In this document: positions 45,107 to 56,315 of the stretch, in pieces
Layout of the letters: each line of letters starts with the position of its first letter
Position numbering within the stretch: position 1 is the stretch's first letter
Assembly (NCBI GenBank): GCA_947846985.1
Contig: CANTUZ010000001.1
Location: 1 to 64,000, forward strand
Reading direction: 5' to 3'
DNA length: 64,000 bases
Origin: Fratercula arctica
Lineage: Eukaryota > Chordata > Aves > Charadriiformes > Alcidae
Program-made: the position numbers and the translations under genes
The notes under the pieces: generated by a model
Seen by the model: the letters and a program-made list of their open reading frames with translations, nothing else
What the model was told of the DNA's origin: nothing
Databases searched by the model: none

Positions 45107-48100
45107 CTACTGCTCCTTCTGTCCCGTGATGCAGGAGCAGCAGAAGGCCCGGTGCAGAGCCTTGGGCGCCCTCCTGAAGAAGGAGGGCCGTTGTCGAGCC
45201 GGGGCATGCTGGAGGGTGGCAATGCCTGTGGGGGAAGGAGAGCTGTAGGCAAGGGACTGGGCGGGCAAGGGGCAAGCTCCTGCCAGCCCCTCGCCACCGA
45301 GGGCTGTTGGGGTGAGAGGGGATGTGTTGCCCTCTCCCTGAGGCTCTCCAGCCAAGGCAGACTCGGTGTCCCAAGGTTCTGCAGGTGTTGCTGCTGCCGT
45401 GGGGTCCATGCTTTGTGCGCACTCTTGCTGGGTGACAAGCACAGCCTTGCCCACGACCTCCATCACAATGTACAGGGCTGTGTCGTGCAGAGCCTCCTCG
45501 GAGGCTGTGGGGCCCTGTGGGGCAGGTGCCTGGCTCTCGGTGTCCTCAGCTGCTGCTGGTGGTGTTGCTGCAGCTTTGCTTTGTGCCAGGTTGTGCTGGA
45601 CGACAACCATAGCACTGGCCACAGCCTTTGTCACCAGGCACAGGGCCATGTCCTGCAGAGCCTCGTAGGCTGTGGGGCTGCGCAGTGCAGGTGCCTGGCT
45701 CTCTGCCTCCCCTGCAGCCAAGGCAGATTTGCTCTCCTGTGGCGCTGCAAGTGGTGTTGCTGATATTGCTTCAGCCTTGCTTTTTGCCACTTTTTCCTGG
45801 TTCATAAGGACAGAATTGATGAGAGCCTCTCCCACGATGCTCAGGGTTGTGTCCTGAAGAGCCTCGTCCTTGTAGTCTGGGGGGGTGTATGGGGCAGGTG
45901 CCTGCCCCTCTGCCTCTGCTGTAGCCAAGGCAGACTCACTGTCCTCTGGCGCTGCAGGTGGTGATGCAGCTCTTGCCGCATCCATACTTTGGGCCACCTT
46001 GCGCTGGTTCACAAAGACAGAATTGATCAGAGCCTCTCCCACGATGCTCAGGATTGTGTCCTGAAGAGCCTCGTCCTTGTAGTCTGGGGGGGCGTATGGG
46101 GCAGGTGCCTGCCCCTCTGCCTCTGCTGCAGCCAAGGTAGACTCAATGTCCTCTGGCGCTGCAGGTGGTGACGCTGCTGTGGGCGCATCCATACTTTGGG
46201 CCACCTTGCGCTGGTTCACAAAGGCAGAATTGATGAGAGCCTCTCCCACAACGCTCAGGATTGTGTCCTGAAGAGCCTCGTCCTTGTAGTCTGGGGGGGC
46301 GTATGGGGCAGGTGCCTGCCCCTCTGCCTCTGCTGCAGCCAAGGTAGACTCAATGGCCTCTGGTGCTGCAGGTGGTGATGCTCCTCTTGCCGCGTCCATA
46401 CTTTGGGCCACCTTGCGCTGGTTCACAAAGGCAGAATTGATGAGAGCCTCTCCCACAACGCTCAGGATTGTGTCCTGAAGAGCCTCGTCCTTGTAGTCTG
46501 GGGGGGCGTATGGGGCAGGTGCCTGCCCCTCTGCCTCTGCTGCAGCCAAGGCAGACTCAATGTCCTCTGGTGCTGCAGGTGGTGATGCAGCTCTTGCCGC
46601 ATCCATACTTTGGGCCACCTTGCGCTGGTTCACAAAGACAGAATTGATCAGAGCCTCTCTCACGATGCTCAGGATTGTGTCCTGAAGAGCCTCGTCCTTG
46701 TAGTCTAGGGGGGCGCATGGGGCAGGTGACTGCCTCTCTGCCTCTGCTGTAGCCAATGCAGATTCGGTGTCCTCTGGTGCTGCAGGTGGTGATGCTGCTG
46801 TTGCCGCATCCATACTTTGGGCCACCTTGCGCTGGTTCACAAAGGCAGAATTGATGAGAGCCTCTCCCACAACGCTCAGGATTGTGTCCTGAAGAGCCTC
46901 GTCCTTGTAGTCTGGGGGGGTGTATGGGGCAGGTGCCTGCCCCTCTGCCTCTGCTGCAGCCAAGGTAGACTCAATGGCCTCTGGTGCTGCAGGTGGTGAT
47001 GCTCCTCTTGCCGAATCCATACTTTGGGCCACCTTGCGCTGGTTCACAAAGACAGAATTGATCAGAGCCTCTCTCACGATGCTCAGGATTGTGTCCTGAA
47101 GAGCCTCGTCCTTGTAGTCTGGGGGGGCGCATGGGGCAGGTGACTGCCTCTCTGCCTCTGCTGTAGCCAATGCAGACTCAGGGTCCTCTGGCGCTGCAGG
47201 TGGTGAAGCTCCTGTTGCCGCATCCATAATTTGGGACACCTTGCGCTGGTTCACAAAGACAGAATTGATCAGAGCCTCTCCCACAACACTCCGGATTGTG
47301 TCCTGAAGAGCCTCATCCTCGTAGTCTGGGGGGGTGTATGGGGCAGGTGACTGCCTCTCTGCCTCTGCTGTAGCCAATGCAGACTCAGGGTCCTCTGGCG
47401 CTGCAGGTGGTGATGCTGCTGTTGCCGCATCCATACTTTGTGCCACCTTGCGCTGGTTCACAAAGACAGAATTGATGAGAGCCTCTCCCACAATGCTCAG
47501 GATTGTGTCCTGAAGAGCCTCATCCTTGTAGTCTGGGGGGGCGTATGGGGCAGGTGCCTGCCTCTCTGCCTCTGCTGCAGGCAAGGCTGATTTCCTGTCC
47601 TGTGGTGCTGCAGGTGGTGATGCTGCTGTTGCCGCAGTCTTGCTTTTTGCCAGCTTTTCCTGACTCACAAGGACAGAATTGATCAGAGCCTCTCTCACGA
47701 TGCTCAGGATTGTGTCCTGAAGAGCCTCGTCCTTGTAGGCTGGGGGGGCGTATGGGGCAGGTGCCTGCCTCTCTGCCTCTTCTGTAGCCAAGGCAGACTC
47801 GGTGTCCTGTGGCGCTGCAGGTGGTGATGCTGCTGTTGCCGCATCCATACTTTGTGCCACCTTGCGCTGGTTAACAAAGACAGAATTGATGAGAGCCTCT
47901 CCCACAATGCTCAGGGTTGTGTCCTGAAGAGCCTCATCCTCGTAGTCTGGGGGGGTGTATGGGGCAGGTGACTGCCTCTCTGCCTCTGCTGCAGGGGCCT
48001 GCTCGCTGAGGACGGGAGAAGCAGGTGGATCTTGCTGTGCCGCTGGTCCTTGGTGTCCTGTCCCCACGGCCCTGCCCAGGGAAGCTGGTGCAGGGGCCCT

Positions 48101-50553
48101 GCTGGCAGTACCCGTGGTCCCCCGTGCCCTCGTCAGTGTGGGCCAAGCTGCGGGGGCCTTGCTGCTGTCGGCTGCCAACACCTTGTCTGTTGTTCCAGTC
48201 ATGGCCGCAGCCCTGCGATGTGCACGGTCCCACGGTGCTGCTGGCTGCTGGCTGGGTCCGTGGCTTGCAGTGAAAACTTTGCCCAGGACCTCGTTTGTGA
48301 TGTCCCGGGCGGCGTCCTTCACTGCTGCGCTGTAGGCTGGAGGGAGCTGCCGGGCAGGCCTGTAGCTCCTCACCCTCGCAGGTCTCCCCCGCTCACCGTT
48401 GATGCCACGAGGAGGTGGGACCGGCTGTAGGCACCTGCTGGCTTCAGTGCTGCTGGCTGTTTCCCAGCCCACGGCAGGAGATGCCGAGGGTGCTGGTGGC
48501 AGAGGCGGCAGCTTGCAGCAGGTGCTGGCGGGTTCTGATGGCCAAGCGGCGGGTGCGTGCCCAGCTGTCGCTGCCTGCCTGGCCTGAGGGTCCTCCTGCA
48601 GCACCACCCTGTTGCAGGGCAGTGCCTTGCTGTGCACCACGCTGTCCGACTGCAAGAGAAGCCGAGGAGAGAGGCTGCATGACCGTGGCCCTGGTCCCCA
48701 CGTCCCGGCTGGAAGAGCTTCTGCGGCCGGGCTCCCCCGCCAGACCCCCAGGCAGCGCTCATCCCCGCAGGCGGCTGCTGCCCGTCCCAGAGCCAGCTGG
48801 GAGAGGGCTGCTCCCCTCACTGCCCCCGGTGACTCCCGGGAGCACCCCTGGCATGCCCAGGCAGTCTGCTGGGCATGGCACGGGGGCCCAGCTTGCGAAG
48901 GGGGTCGAGCTCGCCTGTCCCCTCCTGCATGTCCCGTCTGCCCAGCGGCAGCTCCCGGGGTTGGGAAGACGTTTGGCCCCGTCTCCCGCAGGCTCCCTAC
49001 CGGTGTGTGGCGGCTCCCAGTGGCCTGTGAACTCTCCGGGCAGGGGAGCCGTGGCAGCCTGTCCCCATGGAGGGACGAGGCCGGGCTCTGCCTGCCCTGC
49101 GGCGCTACCTCTGGTTGCCTGTGGGCCACCTGTGGGCAGGAGGAGGAGAAGGGGTGGGGTGGAGGTGGCTGCCTTGGCACAGCGGCCCCCACAGAATCAC
49201 AGAATGATAGGGGCTGGAAGGGACCTCTGGAGACCACCCAGTCCAAGCCCCTGCCAGAGCAGGGTCACCCAGAGCACGCTGCACAGGAACGCGTCCAGGT
49301 GGGTTTGGAATGTCTCCAGAGACGGAGACTCCACCGCCTCTCTGGGCAGCCTGTGCCAGCGCTCTGCCACCCTCAAAGTAAAGAAGTTCCTCCTCAGGTT
49401 TAGATGGAACTTCCTATCTTCAACTTGCTGCCTGTTTGTGCCCGGTTCTGTCACTGGGCGCCACTGAAGAGAGCCTGGCCCCGTCCTCCTGACACCCACC
49501 CTTTCAGTAGTTCTAAGCATTGATAAGGTCCCCCCTCAGTCTTCTTTTTTCCTGACTGAAAAGACCCAAGTCCCTCAACCTTTCTTCCTCAGGGAGCTCT
49601 TCCAGTCCCCTCATCATCTCGGTAGCCCTTTGCTGTCCCTTCTCCAGCAGTTCCCTCTCCTTCTGGAACCGCGGAGCCCAGAACTGGACACAGTGCTCCA
49701 GCTGTGGCCTCCCCAGGGCCACAGAGTAGAGGGGGAGGAGCACCTCCCTCCACCTGCTTGCCACGCTCTTCTTGGTGCACCCCAGGATGCCATTGACCTT
49801 CTTGGCCACAAAGGCACATTGGCCGGCTCACGGTCATCCTGTTGCCCACCGGGACTCCCAGGTCTCTCGCTGCAGAACTGCTCTCCAGCAGGTCAGCCCC
49901 CAACCTGGACTGGTGCCAGGGGTTATTCCTCCCCAGGTGCAGCACCCTACACTTGCCCGTATTGAATTTCATAAGGTTTCTCTCTGCCCAACTCTCCAGC
50001 CTCTCTAGGTCTCGCTCTACGGCGGCACAGCCTTCTGGTGTGTCAGCCACCCCTCCCCGTTTTGTAGGGTCAGCAAACCTGCTGAGGGTGCAAGTCCCTT
50101 CATCCAGGACATTGATGAATATATCGAACAGGACTGGACCCAGTGCTGACCCCTGGGGAACACCACTTCTCACTGACCTCCAACTAGACTCTGTGCCCCT
50201 GATCACGGCCCTCTGAGCTCTACCTTTCAACCAGTTTGCAATCCCTCCCACTCTCCATTCTTCTAAGCCACACTTCCTAAGCTTCCAAGGTAGACAACAT
50301 CCACTGCCCTCCCCTCATCTCTCCATCCAGTCATGCCATCCTAGAAGTCAGTCATGCCGGTCATGCCAGCAAGCCCAGCCCCAGCAGCAAGGCTGCTCCG
50401 TGCGGCCCCGTCCCACCACCGGTCTCTCCCTCCTGCCCCGTCCCTCACCTGGCGCCTCTTCTGCAGGCTCAGCAGCCCCTTGTCGGGCTGGGAGTAGGCG
50501 TTCGCCTCCTCTTCCATTGGCATCTTCGGCGTCCTCAGCCGTTGATCTGCCAT
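45107..50553 (-). CDS. Tandem-repeat protein with PPxY motifs and AKAP-like helices (right, complete copy)
   Basis: Predicted two-exon gene. Exon 1 is 50553-50449 (35 codons, MADQRLRT...KRRQ) with donor CAG|GTGAGG. The main exon starts at 49129 (acceptor cccttctcctcctgcccacag) or at 48649 (acceptor ctcctcggcttctcttgcag). Both acceptors are phase 0, giving about 1375 or 1215 residues, and the stop is at 45107. The ATG has a Kozak context (gaccATGG) and follows a TATA box. A Pro/Ala-rich N-terminal part holds one divergent unit ([15 protein letters not shown]). Then come eleven 69-residue units ([20 protein letters not shown]...) and two divergent units ([30 protein letters not shown]). The tail is basic with a Cys cluster (FCCSC). 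No signal peptide or membrane segment is seen. In the helix, I..IV..AL..S fits the PKA-anchoring consensus. I do not recognise the family; PKA anchoring or WW-domain binding is inference. That this is a gene is well supported by the promoter, splice sites and preserved frame. Confidence 0.72.
45720..47990 (-). repeat. 207-bp coding minisatellite, 11 units (right copy)
   Basis: Direct tandem array with a 207-bp period, for example 46196, 46403 and a further multiple at 46817. It encodes the 69-residue units of the minus-strand protein. Units differ by a few substitutions (VGE/VRE, SVF/SAF, MDAAT/MDAAR) and fall into subtypes that recur in alternation, as expected from unequal exchange. One unit has PLDY instead of PPDY. 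Confidence 0.9.
49192..50331 (-). mobile_element. CR1 LINE in intron 1 of the right gene copy
   Basis: Duplicate of the 2702-3840 element with the same truncation and the same FADPT change, so it predates the duplication of module X. Confidence 0.85.
50449..50553 (-). CDS. Exon 1 of the repeat-protein gene (right copy)
   Basis: 35 codons with no remainder (phase 0), from an ATG with A at -3 and G at +4 to donor CAG|GTGAGG. The encoded peptide is hydrophilic and charged ([20 protein letters not shown]...). An in-frame GTG lies six bases upstream, but the ATG is the better start. The left-copy exon is 4062-3958 and encodes the same peptide. Confidence 0.65.
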
Positions 50554-50571
50554 GGTCACCCAGGGGAGATG

Positions 50572-51391
50572 CTACCTCCTGAGGGAGCTGCTCTCCTGGG
50601 AGTGGGTACCCCTGGGCTCTCGCTCCTTAAATAGCCCCACGGTCACCGGCATCACAATGGCCTCGGTATGATGCGGCGACGCCATCACAGAGCCCTGGTG
50701 GTTGCCATGGAGATGCCCACGCCTGGCACCGGCTGGGACCACCTGTGCCGTGGCTCTGAACCAGCTGGGACCAGCCAGGACTGGCCGTGCCTGGTGCGGG
50801 GCAGCCCCCGGTCTCCCCTGGCGGGGGCCCTGCCAGGCCCAAGCCAACACCTCCCACACAGCCCGGTGGCAGCGGGCTCTGCAGAGCTCCGTCCTGGTGG
50901 TGCTCAGCAGCTCGGGGGGCCCCCGCCCTGGGCCTTGTCCCCAGGCATTGCTCCTGTCTGGCTCCTCCAGGTGTGCCAGGGTTCCTGTGGGACACGGAGG
51001 TGTCCCCAGGTGCTGCGGTGGCCGCTCTGTCCCTGCCCTTCTCCAGCGGTGCTCCTCAAGGAGCCCAAGCGCAAGGCCTTCACCACGACACCTGGTGCCA
51101 GCTCTTGTCGCACCCGTCTCGCCGTCCTTGGCAAAGTCAGCCTGCGCGGACACCAGGCGGGGGGGGGTTCTCTCCTGCTGTTGGGGGCTGCTGGCTGAAG
51201 CAAAGAGGCCTTGGTGTCCTCTGCAGGCAGCTGCCTTCCCACACAGTGACGCTCCAGTGCCGGCATCAGTTGTGGCTCCGCTGCCTGCAGTTCTGCCTGC
51301 TCTGGGCTGGCCCCTCTGGGAAGGGGAAGCATCCGTGACTTTAGGAATGGGGACGTCTTCAAGAAGCAGCCCTGTGGTTTTTGAAACCTTC
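50572..51391 (-). pseudogene. Tail of an upstream paralogue, directly ahead of the right gene copy
   Basis: Right-hand duplicate of 4081-4900, with the same conserved VSKTTGLLLEDVPIPK peptide near 51387-51340 and the same overlap with the TATA box of the intact gene. Confidence 0.4.
50627..50633 (-). promoter_or_regulatory. TATA box of the repeat-protein gene (right copy)
   Basis: Reads ggcTATTTAAgga on the minus strand, 74-80 bases upstream of the exon 1 ATG, leaving room for a start site about 30 bases downstream and a 5' UTR of roughly 45 bases. It lies inside an overlapping open frame that continues the tail of an upstream paralogue, so that frame is probably not translated this far. Confidence 0.6.
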
Positions 51392-51540
51392 TGAGAGCTG
51401 GGGGCTGAGCAATGCTCGGTGCTTGGATCTTGATGGGACCTGGGCAGCTGCTCTGACTGAGACTGCCCTCCCCGCAGGGCCTCTGCTCTCTGGCCATCAC
51501 CATGGGCTCTTTGGTCCAGGGAGGCAACGGGGGGTGTGGA

Positions 51541-52189
51541 CGGGGAAAAGGCTGTGGACGTTGTCTAGCTAGACTTTACTAAAGCCTTTGGCACGGTTTC
51601 CCACAGCATTCTCCTGGAGAAACCATCTGCTCACGGCTTGGATGGCCGTACGCTTCGCTGTATGAAGTGTCCAGGCACAAAGAGTGGTGGCGAAAGGAGT
51701 GCAATCCAGTTGGCAGCCGGTCACAAGGCGTGTTCCGCAAGGCTCGGTGTCAGGGCCAATTCTGTTTCATGTCTTTATCAATGACCTGGAGGAGGGGAAT
51801 CGAGTGCACCCTCAGTCAGTTTGCAGAGGACACCAAGTTGGGCGAGAGTGTCGATCTGCTGGTGGGTTGAAGGCTCTACAGAGGGATCTGGACAGGCTGG
51901 AGGGATGGGCCGAGGGCAACGGTATGAGGTTCAGCAAGGCCAAGTGCCGGGTGAGAGGACTTGGGGGTGCTGGTGGACGAGAAGCTCAACATGAGCAGGC
52001 AACGCGCACCTGCAGCCCAGAAAGCCAACCGCATCCTGGGCTGCATCAAAAGAAGCGTGGCCAGCAGGCCGAGAGAGGTGATTCTGCCCCTCAACTCTGC
52101 TCTGCTGAGACCCCACCTGGCCTGATCAGAGGGCTGGAGCACCTCTGCTATGAGGACAGGCTGAGAGAGTTGGGGTTCTTCAGCCTGGA
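51541..52189 (+). mobile_element. CR1 LINE at the right end of module X
   Basis: Counterpart of 5050-5698 with the same internal deletion. It stops abruptly at 52189 (cagcctgga), where single-copy DNA with a gene-family fragment begins. Confidence 0.82.
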
Positions 52190-52475
52190 CAGAGAATCAC
52201 GTCGGGCACAGCTTTGTCCCGGGGCTGTGGGGCCGTGCGGGGCGGGTGCCTGCCCCTCTGCCTCTGCTGCGGCGTCAGTCGTGTGCGCCAGCTTGTGCCA
52301 GAGGGTTTTCAAGCACTGAAGCTGCCACTTCTTCCTCAGACACTGTTGGGGAGACAATGGCTGTGCTGACCCCTTTGTCATCATCTTCAGACGTGGCAGA
52401 AGCCAGGTTTTCTGCGTGCGCTGATCCTGAAGGCAAGCTGAGGTCCTCGCTCCCTTTCCCGCCCAGGACCTTCAT
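52190..52475 (-). pseudogene. Third paralogue fragment next to the CpG island
   Basis: The minus strand reads AENLASATSEDDDKGVSTAI, matching the acidic linker of the Y fragment (EKLASPVSADDDEGASTAIV). In a shifted frame it then reads [17 protein letters not shown] and DKAVPDVIL, a degenerate start of a 69-residue unit. It is cut by the CR1 ending at 52189. An ATG at 52475 opens 66 codons but sits inside a CCAAT box, so translation from it is doubtful. This is the outermost family member on the single-copy side. Confidence 0.5.
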
Positions 52476-52960
52476 TGGATCACGCGACGCGAACTACATC
52501 TCCCGTCAGGCCCCGCGCTGGCGCCCCGCTCCGTTTGCCAGCTGGGCGCGCCTTGCACCACGGCAGTTGTAGTCTTCTGGCACCTGCCCACTCCCGGCGC
52601 CCGCGCTCCGGAAGTCACTCGGCGTCCCCGGGCTGTTCATTTCCGGGAGGCGGCGCTGCTAGCGGCTCTGGAGCAGCGCAGAGTCTGTGGTCGTTCGGCG
52701 GTCGCCGCCGTGTTCGGCTGCCTGGTGGCGGGCAGGCTGGTGAGCGCTGCCCGGGCCGCGAGCGGGGCCCTCGACCCACTCGAGGCCCGGGTGAGCTGCC
52801 GCAGGGCCGCCCCGCGGGGCTCGCCCTTCCCCCGGCCCCGCAGGCCCGCCCGGCGCCTCGTCTGGTTCCTGCCCCTCATCCCCAGAGGCAGCGGCGTTGT
52901 AGAGCCGGGAACGGGGACACCGCCCGCCCCCACCGCCCCACCTGCCGTCTGCTCTTCTTT
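52470..52960. promoter_or_regulatory. CpG-island promoter, probably bidirectional
   Basis: Dense CpG with no TATA box. Elements seen: a CCAAT box on the minus strand (ATTGG at 52474-52478); aactacatctcccgtcagg (52492-52510) and, inverted, actacaactgccg (52563-52578), both like the ZNF143/Staf ACTACAA-type site; and an ETS site CCGGAAGT at 52608-52615. A possible plus-strand first exon ends at 52739 (caggctg|gtgagcg). I cannot name the gene it drives. To the left lies the gene-family fragment, to the right LCMT2 in the opposite orientation. Confidence 0.6.
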
Positions 52961-53589
52961 TGACGCAGCCCCGGCCTTTACAGGCTCCCAGCTGAGGCCC
53001 TGCCGAGGCCCGGGGTCTCCCCGGTCCCCTCCAGATCCAACACCGGCCATTCTCAGCTGCAGGAGGCGGCAGCTCGGTCTGCCAGCCCGCCAGGCACGGT
53101 CCAGGCTCAGCAGGGGCTCTCAAACGCACTTTGCTTTGTGTGCCCCTTTCACAGCCAGCAGAGGCCATGAAGAGCCACCGAGGCTATTCCACCTGCTCCT
53201 TAATTTCCTATATTCATAGACACCTCACTGAAGAATTCAGAAGGCAATCTGATTTTTGGATGCCTGCAGGTATGATCCCAATCATCAGTCTCAACAAATT
53301 TTGGTACTCCTTTAGAGACTTCCCTTTCTCATTTTCTAGTTTATACACCAGGGAGTCTCTGTCTAGCAGTTTTCCACGGGGCTTTCCCCAAAACAAAAAC
53401 CTCCCTGAGCTAAGGTGGTCATTTGGTATAAAATACATACAGACAGAAGCGTATGTCTCGTCTTAAGAACATTATCCTAGTTTGAACATTGTGCTCAAAC
53501 ACTGTTCCAAGCACAGTCTCCTCACCATGGTACCTTCCCAAGCATAGAAGAGTTCAAATGTCAGCAATGAGGCTGAGTTGTGGTTTCAC
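52961..53589. other. No gene seen
   Basis: Falls from GC-rich to AT-rich, as in a first intron behind a CpG-island exon. No exon is recognisable. Confidence 0.4.
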
Positions 53590-55276
53590 GTAGCTTCCCG
53601 TGACTTCTTTTCCTCAGTCTTCACTGGCAAGCGCTCCAGCCACACTCCCAGAGTCACAGAAGACAATGGCAGGGGTTGGACAGAACTGCCCATTGTAAGT
53701 GAAGATCAGGTTCGTGACCATCTGATGAACCTGGAAGTGAACAAGTCCATGGGACCCGATGGGATACACCCACGGGTACTGAAGGAACTGGCAGATGAGG
53801 TTGCTAAACCGCTCTCTGTTGTATTCCCAAAGTCATGGCGGTCTGGCGAGGTCCCCACTGACTGGAACAGGGGAAACATAATCCCCATTTTCAAAAAGGG
53901 AAAGAAGGAGGAACCAGGGAAGTACAGGCCAGTCAGCCTCACCTCCATGCCTGGTAAGATTATGGAGCAGATACTCCTGGAGGCACTGCTGAGGCAGAAG
54001 AATAACAAAGAGGTGCTTGGGTACAATCAACACGCCTTCCCCAAGGGCAAATCGTGCCTGACAAACCTGGTGGCCTTCTATGAGAAGGTCACAACATCAA
54101 TAGGCAAGGGGAGAGCAATGGACATCATTTGCCTGCACCTGAGCAAAGCCTTCGACGCTGTCCCGCATGACATCCTGGTTTCCAAGCTGATAAAATGTGG
54201 GTTTGATGGACTGACAATTCAGTGGATAAAGAACTGGCTTGATGGCCGCACCCAAAGAGCGGCTGTCAATGGGTCCATGTCCAAGTGGAGGCCAGTGACA
54301 AGTGGAGTCCCTCAAGGATCAGTAGTGGGACCGGTCTTGTTTAACATCTTCGTCAGCGACATGGATAATGGCATAGAGTGCACCCTCAGCAAGTTTGCCG
54401 ACGACACAAGCTGTGTGGGGTGGCTGACACGCTGGAGGGAAGGGATGCCATCCAGAGGGACCTCGACAGGCTGGAGACCTGGGCCCACACCAACCTCATG
54501 ACGTTCAACAAGACCAAGTGCAAGGTCCTCCATCTGGGTCAGGGCAATCCCAAGCACCGGTATGGGCTGGGCAGCGACTGGCTTGAGAGCAGCCCTGAAG
54601 AAAAGGACTTGGGGGTGCTGGTGGATGAGAAGCTCAACACGAGCCGTCAGTGTGCACTAGCAGCCCAGAAAGCCAATCGTATCCTCGGCTGCATCAGAAG
54701 AAGCGTGGCCAGCAGGTCAAGGGAGGTGATTCTCCCCCTCTACTCCACTCTCGTGAGACCCCAGCTGGAGTACTGCATCCAATTCTGGAGCCCCTACTAC
54801 ACGAAAGATACGGACATGCTGGAATGTGTCCAGAGAAGGGGCATGAGGATGATCAGAGGGCTGGAGCACCTCTCCTATGAGGACAGACTGAGGGAGTTGG
54901 GGTTGTTCAGTCTGGAGAAAAGAAGGCTCTGAGGAGACCTTACAGTGGCCTACCAGTATCTTAAGGGGGCCTACAAGAAAGCTGGTGAGGGACTTTTTAG
55001 GATGTCGGGTAATGGTAGGACTAGAGGGAATGGATTAAAACTAGAGATGGGTTGATTCAGACTGGACATTAGGAAGAAGTTCTTCACCATGAGGGTGGTG
55101 AGACACTGGAACAGGTTGCCCACAGAGGTGGTGGAAGCCCCATCCCTGGAAGTTTTTAAGGCCAGGCTGGATGGGGCTCTGAGCAACCTGATCTAGTGGG
55201 AGGTGTCCCTGCCCATGGCAGGGGGATTGGAACTAGATGATCTTTAAGGTCCCTTCCAACCCTAACAATTCTGATT
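53590..55276 (+). mobile_element. CR1 LINE, 5'-truncated, with 3' tail
   Basis: ORF2 RT frame 53578-54501 has [47 protein letters not shown] (HAF where other copies have HGF), [19 protein letters not shown] and [10 protein letters not shown] one-base loss follows FADDT, the next frame (54378-54932) carries the remaining RT and C-terminal part, and a stop truncates it. The 3' UTR ends at cccttccaaccctaacaattctgattctac. This copy is outside the duplication and older than, or different in subfamily from, the Y elements. Confidence 0.88.
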
Positions 55277-56300
55277 CTACATAATAAAACTGTGAAATGC
55301 AAAACCTCATTAAAATGACGCATGTTTTAGCTTAAGAATTGTGCACTCAGCATTTTGGTACTGCCACTCACCTCATTGAAGTTTTTGGCCACTTTTTGTT
55401 GCACAAGGCCCAACCGCACTGCTGTCTTCAGGCGATGTGCATCAATATAATGGTTCAATGATAAATGCAATAAACTGAATTGTCTGTGTTCTAAAGTAAA
55501 ACATTTTTGAGGAGAAATAACAGGAAAAGAAGAAATTATGAACAATGCCACCGTGCTCCCCCAGCACACAGCATCAAGGTGAACCTTTATAAAGATAGGG
55601 GAAACTGTTATAAAACAGTGATTTAAAAAGATTCAATGCTTTGGCTCATTCACAGCTGGAGTTGTTGCTTTCTATTAACCTTCTAAAGCTACAATTATTA
55701 TTTGCATGGTTTTCAATCAAGAGCACACGAACAGAGGACACGACCACCAGCAGCACTCAAGGGGCTGGCTATTGAGTGGAAAGCACTACGAGAGCGTGCA
55801 AAGTACTGGCTTTCACAATAATCTCCCCATAACAAATGCTTAAAGCAAGGAACGAAGCAGGTACGATTTAATCCCTTCATGCATACATCTGCTTAAATTC
55901 CCGAGTGCTTCAGGGCCTTCTGAATAAAAAGTTGCATCTGAATCATTGGGCAACCCTAATGATTCCGTGATTCCCTCCTGCCCCTCTTTGGTATGCGATT
56001 ACCCTCTGAGGAAACAAGCAAGGGCCACAGCTTGCAGGGTCTGAGCTGCTGGCAACAAGAATCAGAGAAGCATGAGAATCATACCTAGATTAGACATGAC
56101 CTTTTGAAACATTCAAGTATGACCTATGATACACTTCCTTTCACTTATTTAATTATGCTTGACTGAACATTTCCAATGGCTTTTTGACTCCGTGACTTCA
56201 CTGCACCTCCAAGTCAGCACTGTGCAAAGTCATGTCCCTTTTGAACATGCACTGTTCTTTATTTCACCTCCAAGGACTACTGCTATCAGCAGAGCTACTT
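55277..56300. other. No gene seen
   Basis: AT-rich, short frames only. This is the region downstream of LCMT2. Confidence 0.4.
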
Positions 56301-56309
56301 TTGAGATAC

Positions 56310-56315
56310 TTTATT
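56310..56315 (-). terminator. LCMT2 polyadenylation signal AATAAA
   Basis: Minus-strand gtAAATAAAgta about 190 bases past the LCMT2 stop; the first canonical hexamer downstream that I could find. Confidence 0.6.

Larger units (their letters stand above)
45055..52189. repeat. Segmental duplication module X, right copy
   Basis: Right copy of module X. It starts where the Y stub stops (inside the gene-family tail, after ...gctgcgcagg) and ends within CR1 at 52189, after which the sequence is single copy. Confidence 0.92.

Noticed and set aside
49130..49246. Met at 49246 as the start of the long frame
   Set aside because: The first 39 codons read through the CR1 3' tail and a polypyrimidine tract; the acceptor at 49129 and the TATA/Kozak exon 1 give a better model.
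48415..49467. 350-codon plus-strand frame (twin at 1925-2977) and the 263-codon frame overlapping it
   Set aside because: Antisense to the main exon of the repeat gene and running into CR1; Pro/Ala/Arg-rich as expected of GC-rich antisense.
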